Source: Dacryopinax spathularia (Eukaryota; Basidiomycota; Dacrymycetes; Dacrymycetales; Dacrymycetaceae). Taken from it: a stretch of 64,000 bases of DNA. Within the stretch, counting starts at the first letter, position 1; every line of letters starts with the position of its first letter. Below are positions 51,101-59,959 of the stretch, in pieces. The stretch spans positions 62,001 to 126,000 of the forward strand of contig JBBPFI010000019.1 of assembly GCA_037974965.1 (NCBI GenBank). The letters are read 5' to 3'. The notes below the pieces were generated by a model that searched no databases, was not told where the DNA came from, and saw nothing but the letters and a program-made list of their open reading frames with translations. Both the position numbers and the translations under genes were made by a program.

Positions 51101-54100
51101 AACCTAAAGCTCTTATTTTTACCATATTCATCCAAAGTATAAAATCTACTTTTTTTCTCGTTTTAAATTCTAAAGAACTTAAAAAAGGTAAAATATAATT
51201 ATACAATTGTAATATATTACTAATTGTTAAATTTAAAACAGAAGTATTTAAAGCTTTACCTGTTGCATTTGAAATACAAGGTGTTGGTTTAGTATTAAGA
51301 ATATCTAATTTAGGACCAATTTCAGGATTATAAGGTAACTTATTTAAAAATGAAGCTATATCTTCTAAATATTTTAAATTTTTAGAATGTTGTTTAAACA
51401 CAATCATAGGTAACATGTTTGATGAACATAAAGAACCATCTCCCTCCAAAAATCCTAATAACCTATAAGGTGTAAAGGATCGATAAGGTATTGAAGAAGT
51501 ATTATGAACTTTTCTATTTTTATTCATTTTTGATTTTAAATTTAAAATAAATTGTTTATCTCGTAGGGACTCCATGTTACTTATATCTAAACCCTGTTCT
51601 TTATTATTTAAAGCAGTTTCTATAATGTAAGCTGCTGATTTTCAATCTTCAAAATCATAATATTTAGTACTAGTAAAAAAAAAGGTATTAAATATTGGAA
51701 TAATGATCTTAATAATATCTAATATAGTATGTATCTCAAATCTACAAGCATTTTCAGAATTTAACACTCTAACTATACCTACTTTTCTATTAACAAATTT
51801 ACTTAATATATCTTGAATAAAATATAAAGTATTTAAATCATCAATATGTAATTTAATACGAAAAGTTAAATGAGCTGTATTAGTTATATAAAAATTAGAT
51901 TCAGCCTCTGAAAATCCACTAAACCATTCCAAATTATTTTTATCTTCCTCACTTAAATATTCTAAATTTAAAGGTTCAATAAATTTTGTTATTTTTTTTT
52001 TATTTTGTACCAAAATAAAACTTGACATTTGTCAAATTGGTTCTAAATTATTATACTAACCTTTATTTGCTCTGGCTAAACCATTCTAATAAAAAAAAAT
52101 ACATTTTATTTTAAAGCTTTTTTTTAAAAAGGCCAAATATAAAAAATTTAAATTTACCGCGTGGCGAGTAAACAGAAACATAATAGAAAAAATAAAAATA
52201 AAGTAAAAAGTCAATAAAAAGTTAGAATTACTAAATATTAGTATCTTCTATTAGTTAATAAAAAAAAAAATTAACTTAAAGTTTCGACTGTGCATTAAGC
52301 AGCATTTCAGCTACCCATCAGTGATCCAGTCTGTAGCGATTATTTATGTAACCGACGATCTATTAGTATTTTATAATTTAATCGTTTTCACTGACATTGC
52401 CAAATAAATAAAACGTATTATTTATTTTATATTCTTATTAAATGATAGATAAGGGCTAAAAAGAAAATAAAAAAAAAAATATTTTTTTTATTTTTTTTTT
52501 TTTATAAATTTTTTTAAGCCGCGTGCTACTAAAATAATAATTTAATAAAAATATACCATTCTTATCTTTTTTTCTCATAAAAATTACAAAAGATATTATA
52601 TATCTATGGGACTATAATTTTAGTTTAAATTTAAATAATTAGCAAAATATTTAATAAAAATTTAGATTTAATTTTATTGATATTAAAATATAATTTTATA
52701 AAATTCAAACTAAACTTCTTTTATTCTTCTACTATATATTTTTTAATTTTATCTTAAAAAAAAAATTATTTTAGGCTATAAATATAACCTAAAAACGCAG
52801 TAGCCATCATTAAAATAAAAATTATTACCCCTATTGAAAATGGTAAAGTTCTTGGTGATTTAAAACTTCCATAATATATATTTCTTCCTATGTGTAAATA
52901 TACAAAGATGAAGAAAAAAGATGCTGTGTTGGCGTGAAAATATCGAACCATCCATCCATTATTTACATCTCTCATAATCTAAAAAAAAAAAAAAAAGAAA
53001 AAATTAGTGTTTATATTTTTATATTATTTAGTTTAATATAATATTATATTATATTAACTATTACCTGCCTTATTTATTTTATTTGTATCGATATATCTAT
53101 ATCTATAAACCATTCTGTTATTAGATTTCAAAGCAATAGCTTTTTGAGCTAAACTATAATTTTCAAATTCTCTTATAAATTTATTAAAACGATATACAAA
53201 AACATTATTTAAATTACCTAATCTACGGGTTTAATAGAAAATTTTCGTGCTTCTGATTAATAAGGCAACAAAGGATCTAATAAACGCGACAATTTAAATA
53301 ATGGTCTAATTTATCTATAATAAAATTTATATTATAAATAGAAAATTTTTATCTTGAGTATATGGCTTTATTTATATTTTTACTAATTAGAACTAAAAGT
53401 GATTTACCTTCTTTTGTTTCTTGCCCGGATAAAAAAAATATATTTTTTTTACGTCTAAACGAGATGTCCAAAGGATAATTTTCTTTAAGCCGTGGGTCGC
53501 CACGCGGGAAAAGGTATAAATAAGAAAGTATTTGAAATCGATATTTATAAGTAAATTTTGAGTTTTTCTATTACAATATCATAATAATAAAACTCAATCA
53601 GGTTAAGTAAAAAAAAGTTCTTGCGCGTGACAATCTAAATTTAAACACAATAATTTTTAATTTTAAGTATTCAAGTATTTTTAAATACTTCTTAGACTAT
53701 TTCTTAATTTTATATAATAATTATAAAAAAAGTAAAAATTTATTTAATTAGTTTAATCTTTTATCTTTTACTAATTATAGTTTTAACATCATAAAAATTT
53801 TTTGCGTTTAGTCTTTGAGGAACTTTTTTTTATAAAAACTTTTTTAAAAAGTGTCCTGCTAATTGTCCTTTTAATATAAGAATTTTTTAGCATATAGCAA
53901 AATTTAAAGAACACATTAATACGAAAAAAATTTTAAATAATAAATTTCGTAGAGAGTTTAAATTTTATGTTCTACTGAGATAAATGCCAAATCAACATTT
54001 GGCGTATAATGCATTGCCAAAAATATTCCACTAATTATTTGAATTCCTAAACATACTGCTAGTAAACTATAGGGGTCAGATAATACTGCCCTCAGAACTG

Positions 54101-56816
54101 TACGTGATAGTTTCCCATCATACAGCTCGCACCCGAAATATATTATAAAATATTATTCATGAAACTCATTTAAAGTTCAATTTTTATATTTCTATATTAA
54201 TTGAATTCTAGATTGGGATGTCCTTTTTTTTTTTTAATAGATTTATTTAGAAAATTTGCTAATTTTTCTTAAGTCAGAAGCTGTTAGATTACCATTATAG
54301 TAAAGGTGATGGTGATAAGAACAAAGTGGAATTTGTTTTCTTAATGTAGCTCCAATTCATTGCGCATACGTAGAGTTACCAGTTCTCATTCGAGTACGTA
54401 CATTTTTTACAGAACGAAGATAATGCATTTCTATTTTATAAGAAGAACCACATAAAACACATTCTCTATTAAAAGTATTTTGAGTTAATTTAGCAGACCA
54501 TGAAACTCGAGCTAAGTACGAAAATTTAGGTATATTTGTTTTATTTTTATAATCATGTTAAACTTTCATTGTTGTAGGTCAAACTAATTGTATACCTGTA
54601 TCTGGATCTTTTAATAATTTACCAAATTGACTGAAAGATTTAGCAAAATTATTTAATTTATATTTTCTAGCCAAGGTGTATGCACATGACATTTGGAGAA
54701 AGTGAAGAATGTATTTTAATCTATTATAATTAGAAGCAAAAGAATAAAAATTTAATAATCCGTTTATTTTTGAGTTGTAAAAAGTTATAATTTCATAATG
54801 ACTTAAATTAGTTATTTTAGTATAAGCAATAGGATAATATTTACCTAATTTATCTTGTCTTATGAAACCATTTTTCTTTAAAGTTAATAAAAGATCATCC
54901 AAAGGTGCTTTAATTAAAAGTCTAGAGTGACTTCTCCTTTTAGATTTACGTCCTAAAGAGTATTTTATCTTATGAACAAAAGTAGGATTATTTTTCATTT
55001 TTACAATTTCTGCTCCTAAAAATTTAAAATTATTATCACTTAAATTGGTAATAAGAGTTTTATCTAAGTTTAAATTAAGACCACAATTTTGTAGTAAAAA
55101 TGACTTTATTAGATTTCTATGGTAAATAGCATCATCTTTAGATCCTTCAATCAATACCACGAAATCATCACGATATCTGATAAACATCATTCGTTTATAG
55201 TTTGGATCTTTAGAAATACCAGAAGGAATAGTTCTTGATTTTAATCTCATAGTTGATTTGTCATTAGTATCTGATTTCTTTATTTGATATTGCATTTTTT
55301 TATATTCAGGATTCATTTTTCTTTTAGTTCCTTTTGAAAATTTAATAATTAAATTTTCAACAAAGTGATCAAAGTCGTTCAGAACTATATTTACTAAAAT
55401 AGGACTTAGCATACCACCTTGCGGTGTACCAATATCCGTTTTAATTAATTTACCATTTTTAGGTTTTGATCCTGTTTTAAGATATTTTTGTATTAACTCT
55501 AAAAATCGTGGATCTCCAATTTTTTGTGATACTTTTTTCATAATAGCAGCATGTGGTATCATATCAAAACATTTACTTATATCACCTTGTATAACTCAGG
55601 TATAATTTCTACCCTTTAGATATAAAGGTAATAAAGCGGAATGGACAGATTTTCCAGGTCTGAAACCATAACTATTTTCTGAAAATATATCTTCTCAAAT
55701 TGCTTCTAAAATAACTTGTAAAGCTTTTTGTACTATTTTATCTCTAGGTGAGCCTACAGACAAAATTCGAAATTGACCTGGTTTGTTAGGTTTAGGTATA
55801 ATAACTTGACGAGTTGGTTTAAATTGAAATTTACCATTTTTTAGCTCTTCTACAATATGTTCAAATCATTTCAAGTTTATTCCATCTAATGTCTCAGGAG
55901 TAAAACCAGGTGACATATTACCATACTTACCTTTAATCTTTAAATAACAACTTACCAAAAAATCAACATTATATAAAAGTTCTTCTAGATTGTAAATCTT
56001 TTGATGAGTTTTCTGAAGTTTGCATATCCTACTCTTTAATTCTGTTTGAAAAGCATTACGTGAAAAGGCTTTTGAATTATTATTATCTATGAGAATATTA
56101 GGATTCGCCAGCTTGTTCTCAAGTAAAGCCTTTTTATTATTCAAATCAGAAACTTTTTCAGATATGCTATTTCGGCTAGGACCCTTCATTCTTACAACTG
56201 AATTACTAAGTTCCCTCTGTGTCCGCGGTACTGCGGTATGCAGTCTGAAGCGGTTTGTTCCCAAGTTTGCTATTATGTTACGTTTTATGTCTATTTTCCC
56301 GTAGATGCTTGCGCACATTATATTAACAGTGTTTTCGGTTAATATTAAATTACTATCCTGTAATGCCGTCGAAATTACTGACAACATCTTATCTATTGGA
56401 GCTGATAAAATGCATAATTCGAACCCTACCAAACTATTCTGCTTTATAAATGGATAGAGCCACTGGAAAAGATTGCAGCTGTACGTGTCAAGTTTGTAAA
56501 CCTCATCATAGGAAATCCTACTAATACCGTCCACTAGAAGTGGCAGACCTTCTTTTACGGTACATTGCATGATTGCTATCCGATTAAAGAAGTTATTAGC
56601 CTCAGAAACCGTATCATACTGTAGTACGTATATTAATAATCATATAAATATTAATGTCAGAAATACGTAAGAGCTCAGACAGAAAGCTCAATAAACATAA
56701 AGCTTTAAATGGCGCACACCAAAATTCCACATATAACTAATATTTGAAGGCTCAGGGTTATCTACAACATATGAATTTACAAAACCCAAGATATAATTCT
56801 TCTTCAACGTCCTCAT
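42120..56816 (-). CDS. cob: cytochrome b, ten exons
   Basis: Complex III core. Exons on minus: 56816-56718 ([20 protein letters not shown]...WNFG), 54068-53967 ([14 protein letters not shown]...SVEH), 52978-52787 ([20 protein letters not shown]...FLG), 50553-50526 (YVLPMGQMS), 50084-50016 ([20 protein letters not shown]), 48813-48798 (FVWGGF), 47605 to about 47434 ([17 protein letters not shown]...FHPYFTF), 44960-44889 ([20 protein letters not shown]), 43066-43003 ([20 protein letters not shown]), 42373-42120 ([10 protein letters not shown]...GQLFTF). Phases fit except near 47434, where TTTT should be TTT for FK-DLVT, and at 48798/47605, where a Ser is missing. The last exon here meets TAA at 42120-42122, about 20 codons early; copies 2 and 3 do not. 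Confidence 0.92.
42374..43002 (-). other. group I intron 9 of cob, no ORF, with GC cluster
   Basis: Splits the Tyr codon of PEWYLLP and ends ...AATTTG. Core stretches GACAATCAGCAGG (about 42920) and TTCAGAGACTATATGTG (about 42750) on minus, with ATAGTCC further on. GC cluster at 42784-42828. Confidence 0.75.
42784..42828. repeat. GC cluster in cob intron 9
   Basis: CCACAGCAGCTGCTGCAG (partly palindromic) followed by ACCACGGCTACCCACGG and ATGCCCACGG. It shares the CCCACGG core with the other GC clusters. Confidence 0.75.
43067..44888 (-). mobile_element. group I intron 8 of cob with broken LAGLIDADG ORF
   Basis: Lies between PNTLG and HPDNYIP. The ORF is looped in the first half. 3' stretches toward 43100 carry TAAGATATCTTA and GGTAGTCC-type sequence. 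Contains a long AT-rich tail. Confidence 0.75.
43560..44475 (-). pseudogene. LAGLIDADG ORF remnant in cob intron 8
   Basis: Motif 1 is [20 protein letters not shown] (about 44175), then [20 protein letters not shown]. Motif 2 is [19 protein letters not shown] (about 43865). No hairpin element in either motif. Several frame changes follow each motif, so it is broken, though both motifs are well kept. Confidence 0.68.
44961..47433 (-). mobile_element. group II intron 7 of cob with decayed RT ORF
   Basis: Domain V lies at about 45045-45000 (GAGAGCGGTGTG...CTGCACCGTTCGG) and the intron ends ...TTCAAT before GATCTAGTAACA. The 5' end is unclear: instead of GTGCG the exon is followed by AATTGCGCCACGCGGCG, which looks like a GC cluster (47413-47428) sitting on the splice site. 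Confidence 0.75.
45080..47420 (-). pseudogene. group II reverse transcriptase-maturase-HNH, many frame changes
   Basis: All domains can be followed across frames: N-terminal [20 protein letters not shown] (about 46940), [20 protein letters not shown] fingers [58 protein letters not shown], catalytic YVRYADDWIVAINGS (about 45945; YADD intact), maturase X, then [23 protein letters not shown] (about 45290) and ANRKQIP. At least six frame changes, most in homopolymers or as small indels. Third RT in the window and the most decayed. Confidence 0.78.
47606..48797 (-). mobile_element. group I intron 6 of cob with LAGLIDADG ORF
   Basis: Follows the 16-nt exon FVWGGF and ends near ...ATATGCAG. The 5' part carries GACCAATCAGCCGGGGTAAG-like and TCTCAGAG core sequence (about 48655-48605). 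Confidence 0.75.
47921..48615 (-). pseudogene. LAGLIDADG ORF in cob intron 6
   Basis: Motif 1 is [12 protein letters not shown] (about 48580), with a nine-T run right after it where the frame changes. It continues [20 protein letters not shown]. Motif 2 is [20 protein letters not shown] (about 48190), ending ISPIKIVRL at 47921. A second change is at the A run near 48425. No hairpin element. Both breaks are in homopolymers, so it may be intact in reality. Confidence 0.72.
48814..50015 (-). mobile_element. group I intron 5 of cob with LAGLIDADG ORF
   Basis: Splits the Phe codon of VEFVWGGF and ends ...AATTTTG. The frame continues from the exon for 24 codons before a stop. Confidence 0.77.
49110..49880 (-). 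pseudogene. LAGLIDADG ORF in cob intron 5
   Basis: Motif 1 is FLVGF then [17 protein letters not shown] (about 49855; one extra base between them). Motif 2 is [20 protein letters not shown] (about 49435), then [20 protein letters not shown] and LRYNK-TAA (about 49115) in a shifted frame. At motif 2 the usual Asp/Glu of the first acidic position is replaced (TVAEG). Two or more frame changes. Confidence 0.7.
50085..50525 (-). other. group I (IC-type) intron 4 of cob, no ORF
   Basis: 441 nt, essentially only the ribozyme. Blocks GTTTTAGGAAAATAC, CTAACTATCAAATTCCAG, AATCGTGGATCTAAATC, AGCAACGAGTAGACGATAG and ATACTCTAATGAACTATG. It closely matches rns intron 3 and cox3 intron 4. Confidence 0.82.
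50554..52786 (-). mobile_element. group I intron 3 of cob with LAGLIDADG-NUMOD ORF
   Basis: Lies between TAFLG and YVLPMGQ, ending ...GTTTG. The core at about 52375-52285 is almost identical to that of the partial cox1 intron at 237-328. The free-standing ORF follows the core. Confidence 0.85.
50697..52028 (-). CDS. LAGLIDADG homing endonuclease with NUMOD1 C-terminus
   Basis: Intact ORF of 443 residues, ATG at 52028, TAA at 50697-50699, table 4. Motif 1 is [14 protein letters not shown] (about residue 35) and motif 2 is [16 protein letters not shown] (about residue 183). The first motif has Ser where Gly is usual (EAES). The C-terminal domain ([20 protein letters not shown]...[18 protein letters not shown]) is a NUMOD1-like helix-turn-helix for DNA binding. 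It starts on its own ATG rather than as an exon fusion. The most complete endonuclease in the window. Confidence 0.9.
52979..53966 (-). other. group I intron 2 of cob
   Basis: Lies between FISVEH and IMRDVNNGW. Core stretches GACAATTAGCAGGAC and CCTCAAAGACTAAACGC (53875-53795) on minus. A possible ORF relic at 53230-53060 ([20 protein letters not shown] then [16 protein letters not shown]) is not assigned to a family. GC cluster at 53489-53508 (GCCGTGGGTCGCCACGCGGG). Confidence 0.72.
54243..54557 (-). CDS. HNH endonuclease domain of cob intron 1, beyond an in-frame TAA
   Basis: Same frame as the RT above, right after [23 protein letters not shown], zinc-binding [19 protein letters not shown] (about 54465), [28 protein letters not shown], ending in TAA at 54243-54245. 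The CxxC...H...C..HH pattern of group II HNH domains is fully kept. Only the single stop separates it from RT-X. Without read-through it has no obvious start. Confidence 0.68.
54558..56717 (-). CDS. group II intron reverse transcriptase/maturase, fused to cob exon 1
   Basis: Continuous with exon 1 in table 4, about 719 residues in the intron, TAA at 54558-54560. Order: N-terminal region, [74 protein letters not shown], catalytic [14 protein letters not shown] (about 55200), LGAEIV, then domain X ([17 protein letters not shown]). The catalytic box is Y-R-D-D where Y-A-D-D is normal; both aspartates remain. No frame change, so it is probably expressed. The HNH part follows in frame after the stop. 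Confidence 0.9.
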
Positions 56817-57364
56817 AGAAGTTTTTTTATTATCTGAAAGCCATTTTTAATTTACTATTTAAAATAATAAATATATTAGTATGAATACATTTTAAATTTT
56901 AATATTAAAACATATTTTATTAAATTAAAAATATCTTTCTAATTTTAATTTATTACTTTAATTTCAATATTTATGTGAAAAGTGCGTGACGAGCGCATGT
57001 AGATTCTATGGATAAAGAAATTAAATTTATAAAAAAAAAATTTTTTTATCGCCAGTCTTTTGCCAGACGTTATCAAATTTTTTTTTTATTAAAAAATTAA
57101 ATATTAGTATAATAATAGTTAAACACTATATAAATTTGAAAAATTAATAAAACCATAATAAAACATCAGCTCTAGCATGCCGTGAGCACAAATAATTTTT
57201 AATAGGTTTAAATTTAATAATTATTTTTATTGATTACCTAAAATAAAGAATATAGCAAATAGCTTATAACTTCTCTTATTTTTAACTTTTTAGAAGATAA
57301 AAATCACCGTTTTTTTGAAAAAAATTTTTCAATAATATTAAGCCCATAAAAAAAAAATAAGTTT
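56817..57364. other. spacer upstream of cob
   Basis: AT-rich. A G+C-richer speck (GTGCGTGACGAGCGCATG, 56982-56999) and TCGCCAGTC...CCAGACG at 57050-57072. No gene. Confidence 0.5.
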
Positions 57365-57433
57365 AAGCTCAAGAAGAATCGAACTTCTATAAGTCTCGCA
57401 TCAGGAAACTATTTTACCTTTAAATTATGAGCT
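57365..57433 (-). tRNA. trnI: tRNA-Ile(GAU)
   Basis: Acceptor AGCTCAT, stem GTTTC/GAGAC with loop CTGATGC (anticodon GAT), T arm GAAGTTCGATTCTTC. Confidence 0.9.
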
Positions 57434-57597
57434 TTTATCATATATTTTAAGTCTTTATTTTCGTCACAGTATGTTTAAAAGATTTGAAAAAAATGAACTG
57501 TCGTAATTTAAGCAAGATAAACATACGATAAAAAAAAAAAGAGAAATACAAGTTAATTAAATACTTTATCATTATAAATTTATTTTTATTTAGCCAA

Positions 57598-57666
57598 GAA
57601 TAAAGCGATTCGAACGCCTACCATTGATTTTGGAGATCAATATACTACCATTATACTATATTCCTA
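57598..57666 (-). tRNA. trnW: tRNA-Trp(CCA)
   Basis: AGGAATATAGTATAATGGTA..., stem TTGAT/ATCAA with loop CTCCAAA, anticodon CCA. T arm GGCGTTCGAATCGC matches trnW(UCA) at 57804, so the two are paralogues. CCA reads only UGG. Confidence 0.85.
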
Positions 57667-57803
57667 AAAAAAAAATATTTAACTTTTTTTTTTAAAGGCT
57701 TTTAACTTTTTAAATATAAAAAGTTGCAAGCTTTTTTTATATTACTATTAAAAAATAGTAAATAAAAAAAACTATAATTAATTTACTAAAACAAAATATT
57801 TTA

Positions 57804-57873
57804 CAAGAGTAAAGCGATTCGAACGCTTACTAATGATTTTGAAGATCATGATACTACCATTATACTATACTCT
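57804..57873 (-). tRNA. trnW: tRNA-Trp(UCA)
   Basis: AGAGTATAGTATAATGGTA..., stem ATGAT/ATCAT with loop CTTCAAA, anticodon TCA. Acceptor AAGAGTA/TACTCTT. This is the tRNA needed for UGA as Trp, which is used in every gene here. Confidence 0.92.
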
Positions 57874-57944
57874 TAAAAAAATAAAGGGAGTTAATAAGAA
57901 TTAAAAATAAAAATAAAACTCTATAAATAAAAAGGGGGTTGTCA

Positions 57945-58015
57945 TTGGGAATATAAACCAAATATACACTTTAGAAGAATGTTACTTTTACCTTTCGGTT
58001 TTGGGTAAATATAAA
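57945..58015 (-). pseudogene. decayed tRNA-Arg(UCU) copy
   Basis: Retains ACATTCTTCTAAAGTGT (anticodon arm) and TTGGGAAT-like ends but has lost the T arm and acceptor pairing seen in the intact copy at 63063-63130. Confidence 0.75.
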
Positions 58016-58069
58016 AATGGTTTTTAACAATGAATATAAATTTTATGCTGGGGTATGATTGTAAACATA

Positions 58070-58160
58070 TAAAAATAAAAAAGTTTTTTTTTCTAGAAGG
58101 AATTGAATATTTAAAAACCATATTTACAATCCAGGGTTTAGCCATTTATACTTCACTCTA
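58070..58160 (-). pseudogene. decayed tRNA-Cys copy
   Basis: Matches the intact trnC at 63215-63286 (AAAAACCA.ATTT.CAATCCAG on plus) but the T arm and acceptor no longer pair, and the anticodon is altered. Confidence 0.72.
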
Positions 58161-58269
58161 AATTTAAACTTGTCCTATCTAGATAAGATACGTACTAAAT
58201 TTAATTACATTATTTTTGTTTAATTACTAAATAAAAAAAAAAAAGGATAATTTAAATATTTAAATTTAT

Positions 58270-58985
58270 TAGTTTAATAGCTAAATACTTTTTTTATTAT
58301 TTGTAATTAAGCCTTAAACTTAATACTCTAGGTCTAAATATTAATAAGAATAATATAAACCCCTTAATTATTAATAAAATCAGAAGTATATATTATTTGA
58401 CGTAACTTTTTTATTTATAAAAAAGTAAATATATTACTATATGATTAATTTAAAAAATATAGCAAATTTACATATATTTTCATTCAAAAAATATAATATG
58501 TATTATTATTATTTATTTAATTTGTTGCCGTAGGTTGTTTTTTTTTTTATTTTTTTTTTTAGCCATGGGCAGAAATTTTAATTTTATTTTTATTTATAAA
58601 TCATAATGGTAAAGATAGTATTAAATCATAATTTAAATTTATATAAGAATTAATTAACATTGCGTATAAAAATAAATTTGTAAAGATTTAATCTGATGGA
58701 AAATTTTTAGTATATTTTTAACCTTTCTAATAAGTTTACTAATTTTATATTGATCATCATAATAACAAATAGAAATAAAACTGTAATAGCACCTACGTAA
58801 ATAATAAGATAAGATAATCCTACAAAACCTACTCCTAATACTAATAAATAACAAGCAGAATGAATAAAAACTGAAGTTAAAAATAATACTAAAATTATAG
58901 GATTTTTAGAAGTTATAACTAATATTCCTGAAATAATTACTTCAAAAGCTAAAATATCTAATAGAAAATAACTAAATTCCATCAT
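58270..58985 (-). pseudogene. partial, decayed copy of nad6
   Basis: The first 85 or so codons are open from ATG at 58985 (MMEFSYFLLDILAFEVIISG, YLLVLGVGFVGLSYLIIYVG), matching the other copy almost base for base where they overlap. The reading then breaks at LLERLKIY-stop, and the remainder down to about 58270 is recognisable only in pieces. A GC speck (GCCATGGGCAG, 58562) interrupts it. Because the 5' end of the other copy lies beyond the window, I cannot say which N-terminus is used. Confidence 0.75.
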
Positions 58986-58989
58986 TAAT

Positions 58990-59372
58990 ATATTTTTGGT
59001 TATTTAATTTGTTTGGTTTTTTTATTAAATATCTTATATAATATATATTATTATAGTAAAATATTTACTATATATTAAAATTTTTTATATTTAAGTATTA
59101 ATCTTAAAAAATTTTTTTTTTTACTTTTTAAGTAAAAAAAAAGGATAAGGCATAGTTAGTGCGTAGCGAGTAAATTTGAAATAATTTATTAAGAAAACTA
59201 AATAGGAGTTAAATTTATTAACTTTCCATCAGTTAAAAGTGTAAATTTAAATTTGTTTGTTTAAATTTAATTAAAAAAAAGGATAGAATAATAAATTAAA
59301 AAAAAAAAATAAAATTTAAATATTCTTATTAAAATTTATTTATATATACATAAATAAAATCGTAAGTAAAAT
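58990..59372. other. AT-rich spacer
   Basis: Homopolymer-rich. Short G+C speck GTGCGTAGCGAG at 59159. No gene. Confidence 0.5.
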
Positions 59373-59444
59373 AGGTATTAAGAGGATTCGAACCTCTGTA
59401 ATGAGTAGTAACAGTACTCTGCATGACCACTATGCTATAATACC
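59373..59444 (-). tRNA. trnN: tRNA-Asn(GUU)
   Basis: Acceptor GGTATTA/TAATACC, stem GAGTA/TACTC with loop CTGTTAC (anticodon GTT), T arm AGAGGTTCGAATCCTCT. Confidence 0.93.
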
Positions 59445-59580
59445 AGAAATATTAATTTAGCAAACAAATGTTTAAATTTATATCCTAAAAATAATTTAAT
59501 ACCACCGACAAAAAATTTATATAATATTCCTTTTTTTAAATTTACTTTTATTTATATCAACACCTTGATAGAATAGGGGA

Positions 59581-59653
59581 TCTGGTGGGTCCGATTCGAA
59601 CGAACAAATACATAGTCCCAAACTATGCGACAAGCCAATTAGTCTTCCACCAG
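59581..59653 (-). tRNA. trnP: tRNA-Pro(UGG)
   Basis: Acceptor CTGGTGG/CCACCAG, stem CATAG/CTATG with loop TTTGGGA (anticodon TGG), T arm with TTCGAAT. Confidence 0.92.
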
Positions 59654-59959
59654 TTATAATAATTAATATTAAATTTAATTTTTTGCCGTAAGTTATTTTT
59701 TTTAACATACATACTTCTTTTAAACCTTTATCTATTTTTTAAAAAAGTTTATATTTATTTCTTTATTTAATCTTAATAATATTTGTTGATATTTTTTTTT
59801 TAATTAGAAATTAAACTTAAAAAAAAAAATATTAAATTCGATTAAAATTTAAAAGTAGAATTTAGAATTTAAATATAATTTAATCCGCATTCCCACAATC
59901 AGTTAGATTAAACAAAGTTGTCAATAAATTTGATTTACTTCTATATATAAAGGCTCGAG
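59654..59959. other. spacer before orf462
   Basis: AT-rich with A and T runs. Divergent arrangement (trnP minus, orf462 plus) so it may hold a promoter, but no motif can be named. Confidence 0.45.

Larger units (their letters stand above)
54069..56717 (-). mobile_element. group II intron 1 of cob with reverse transcriptase
   Basis: Begins GTGCGCCATT after ...TGGAATTTTGGT and ends ...GACCCCTAT before AGTTTACTAG. A domain V-like stretch is at about 54133-54080 (GAGCTGTATGATGGGAAAC...GTACAGTTCTGAGG). The 5' third is less AT-rich than the surroundings. Confidence 0.87.

Noticed and set aside
53060-53230. ORF relic in cob intron 2
   Set aside because: Some order is visible but no endonuclease motif; kept only as a remark in the intron entry.
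56089-56304. Plus-strand ORF of 71 codons
   Set aside because: Antisense to the cob intron 1 reverse transcriptase.
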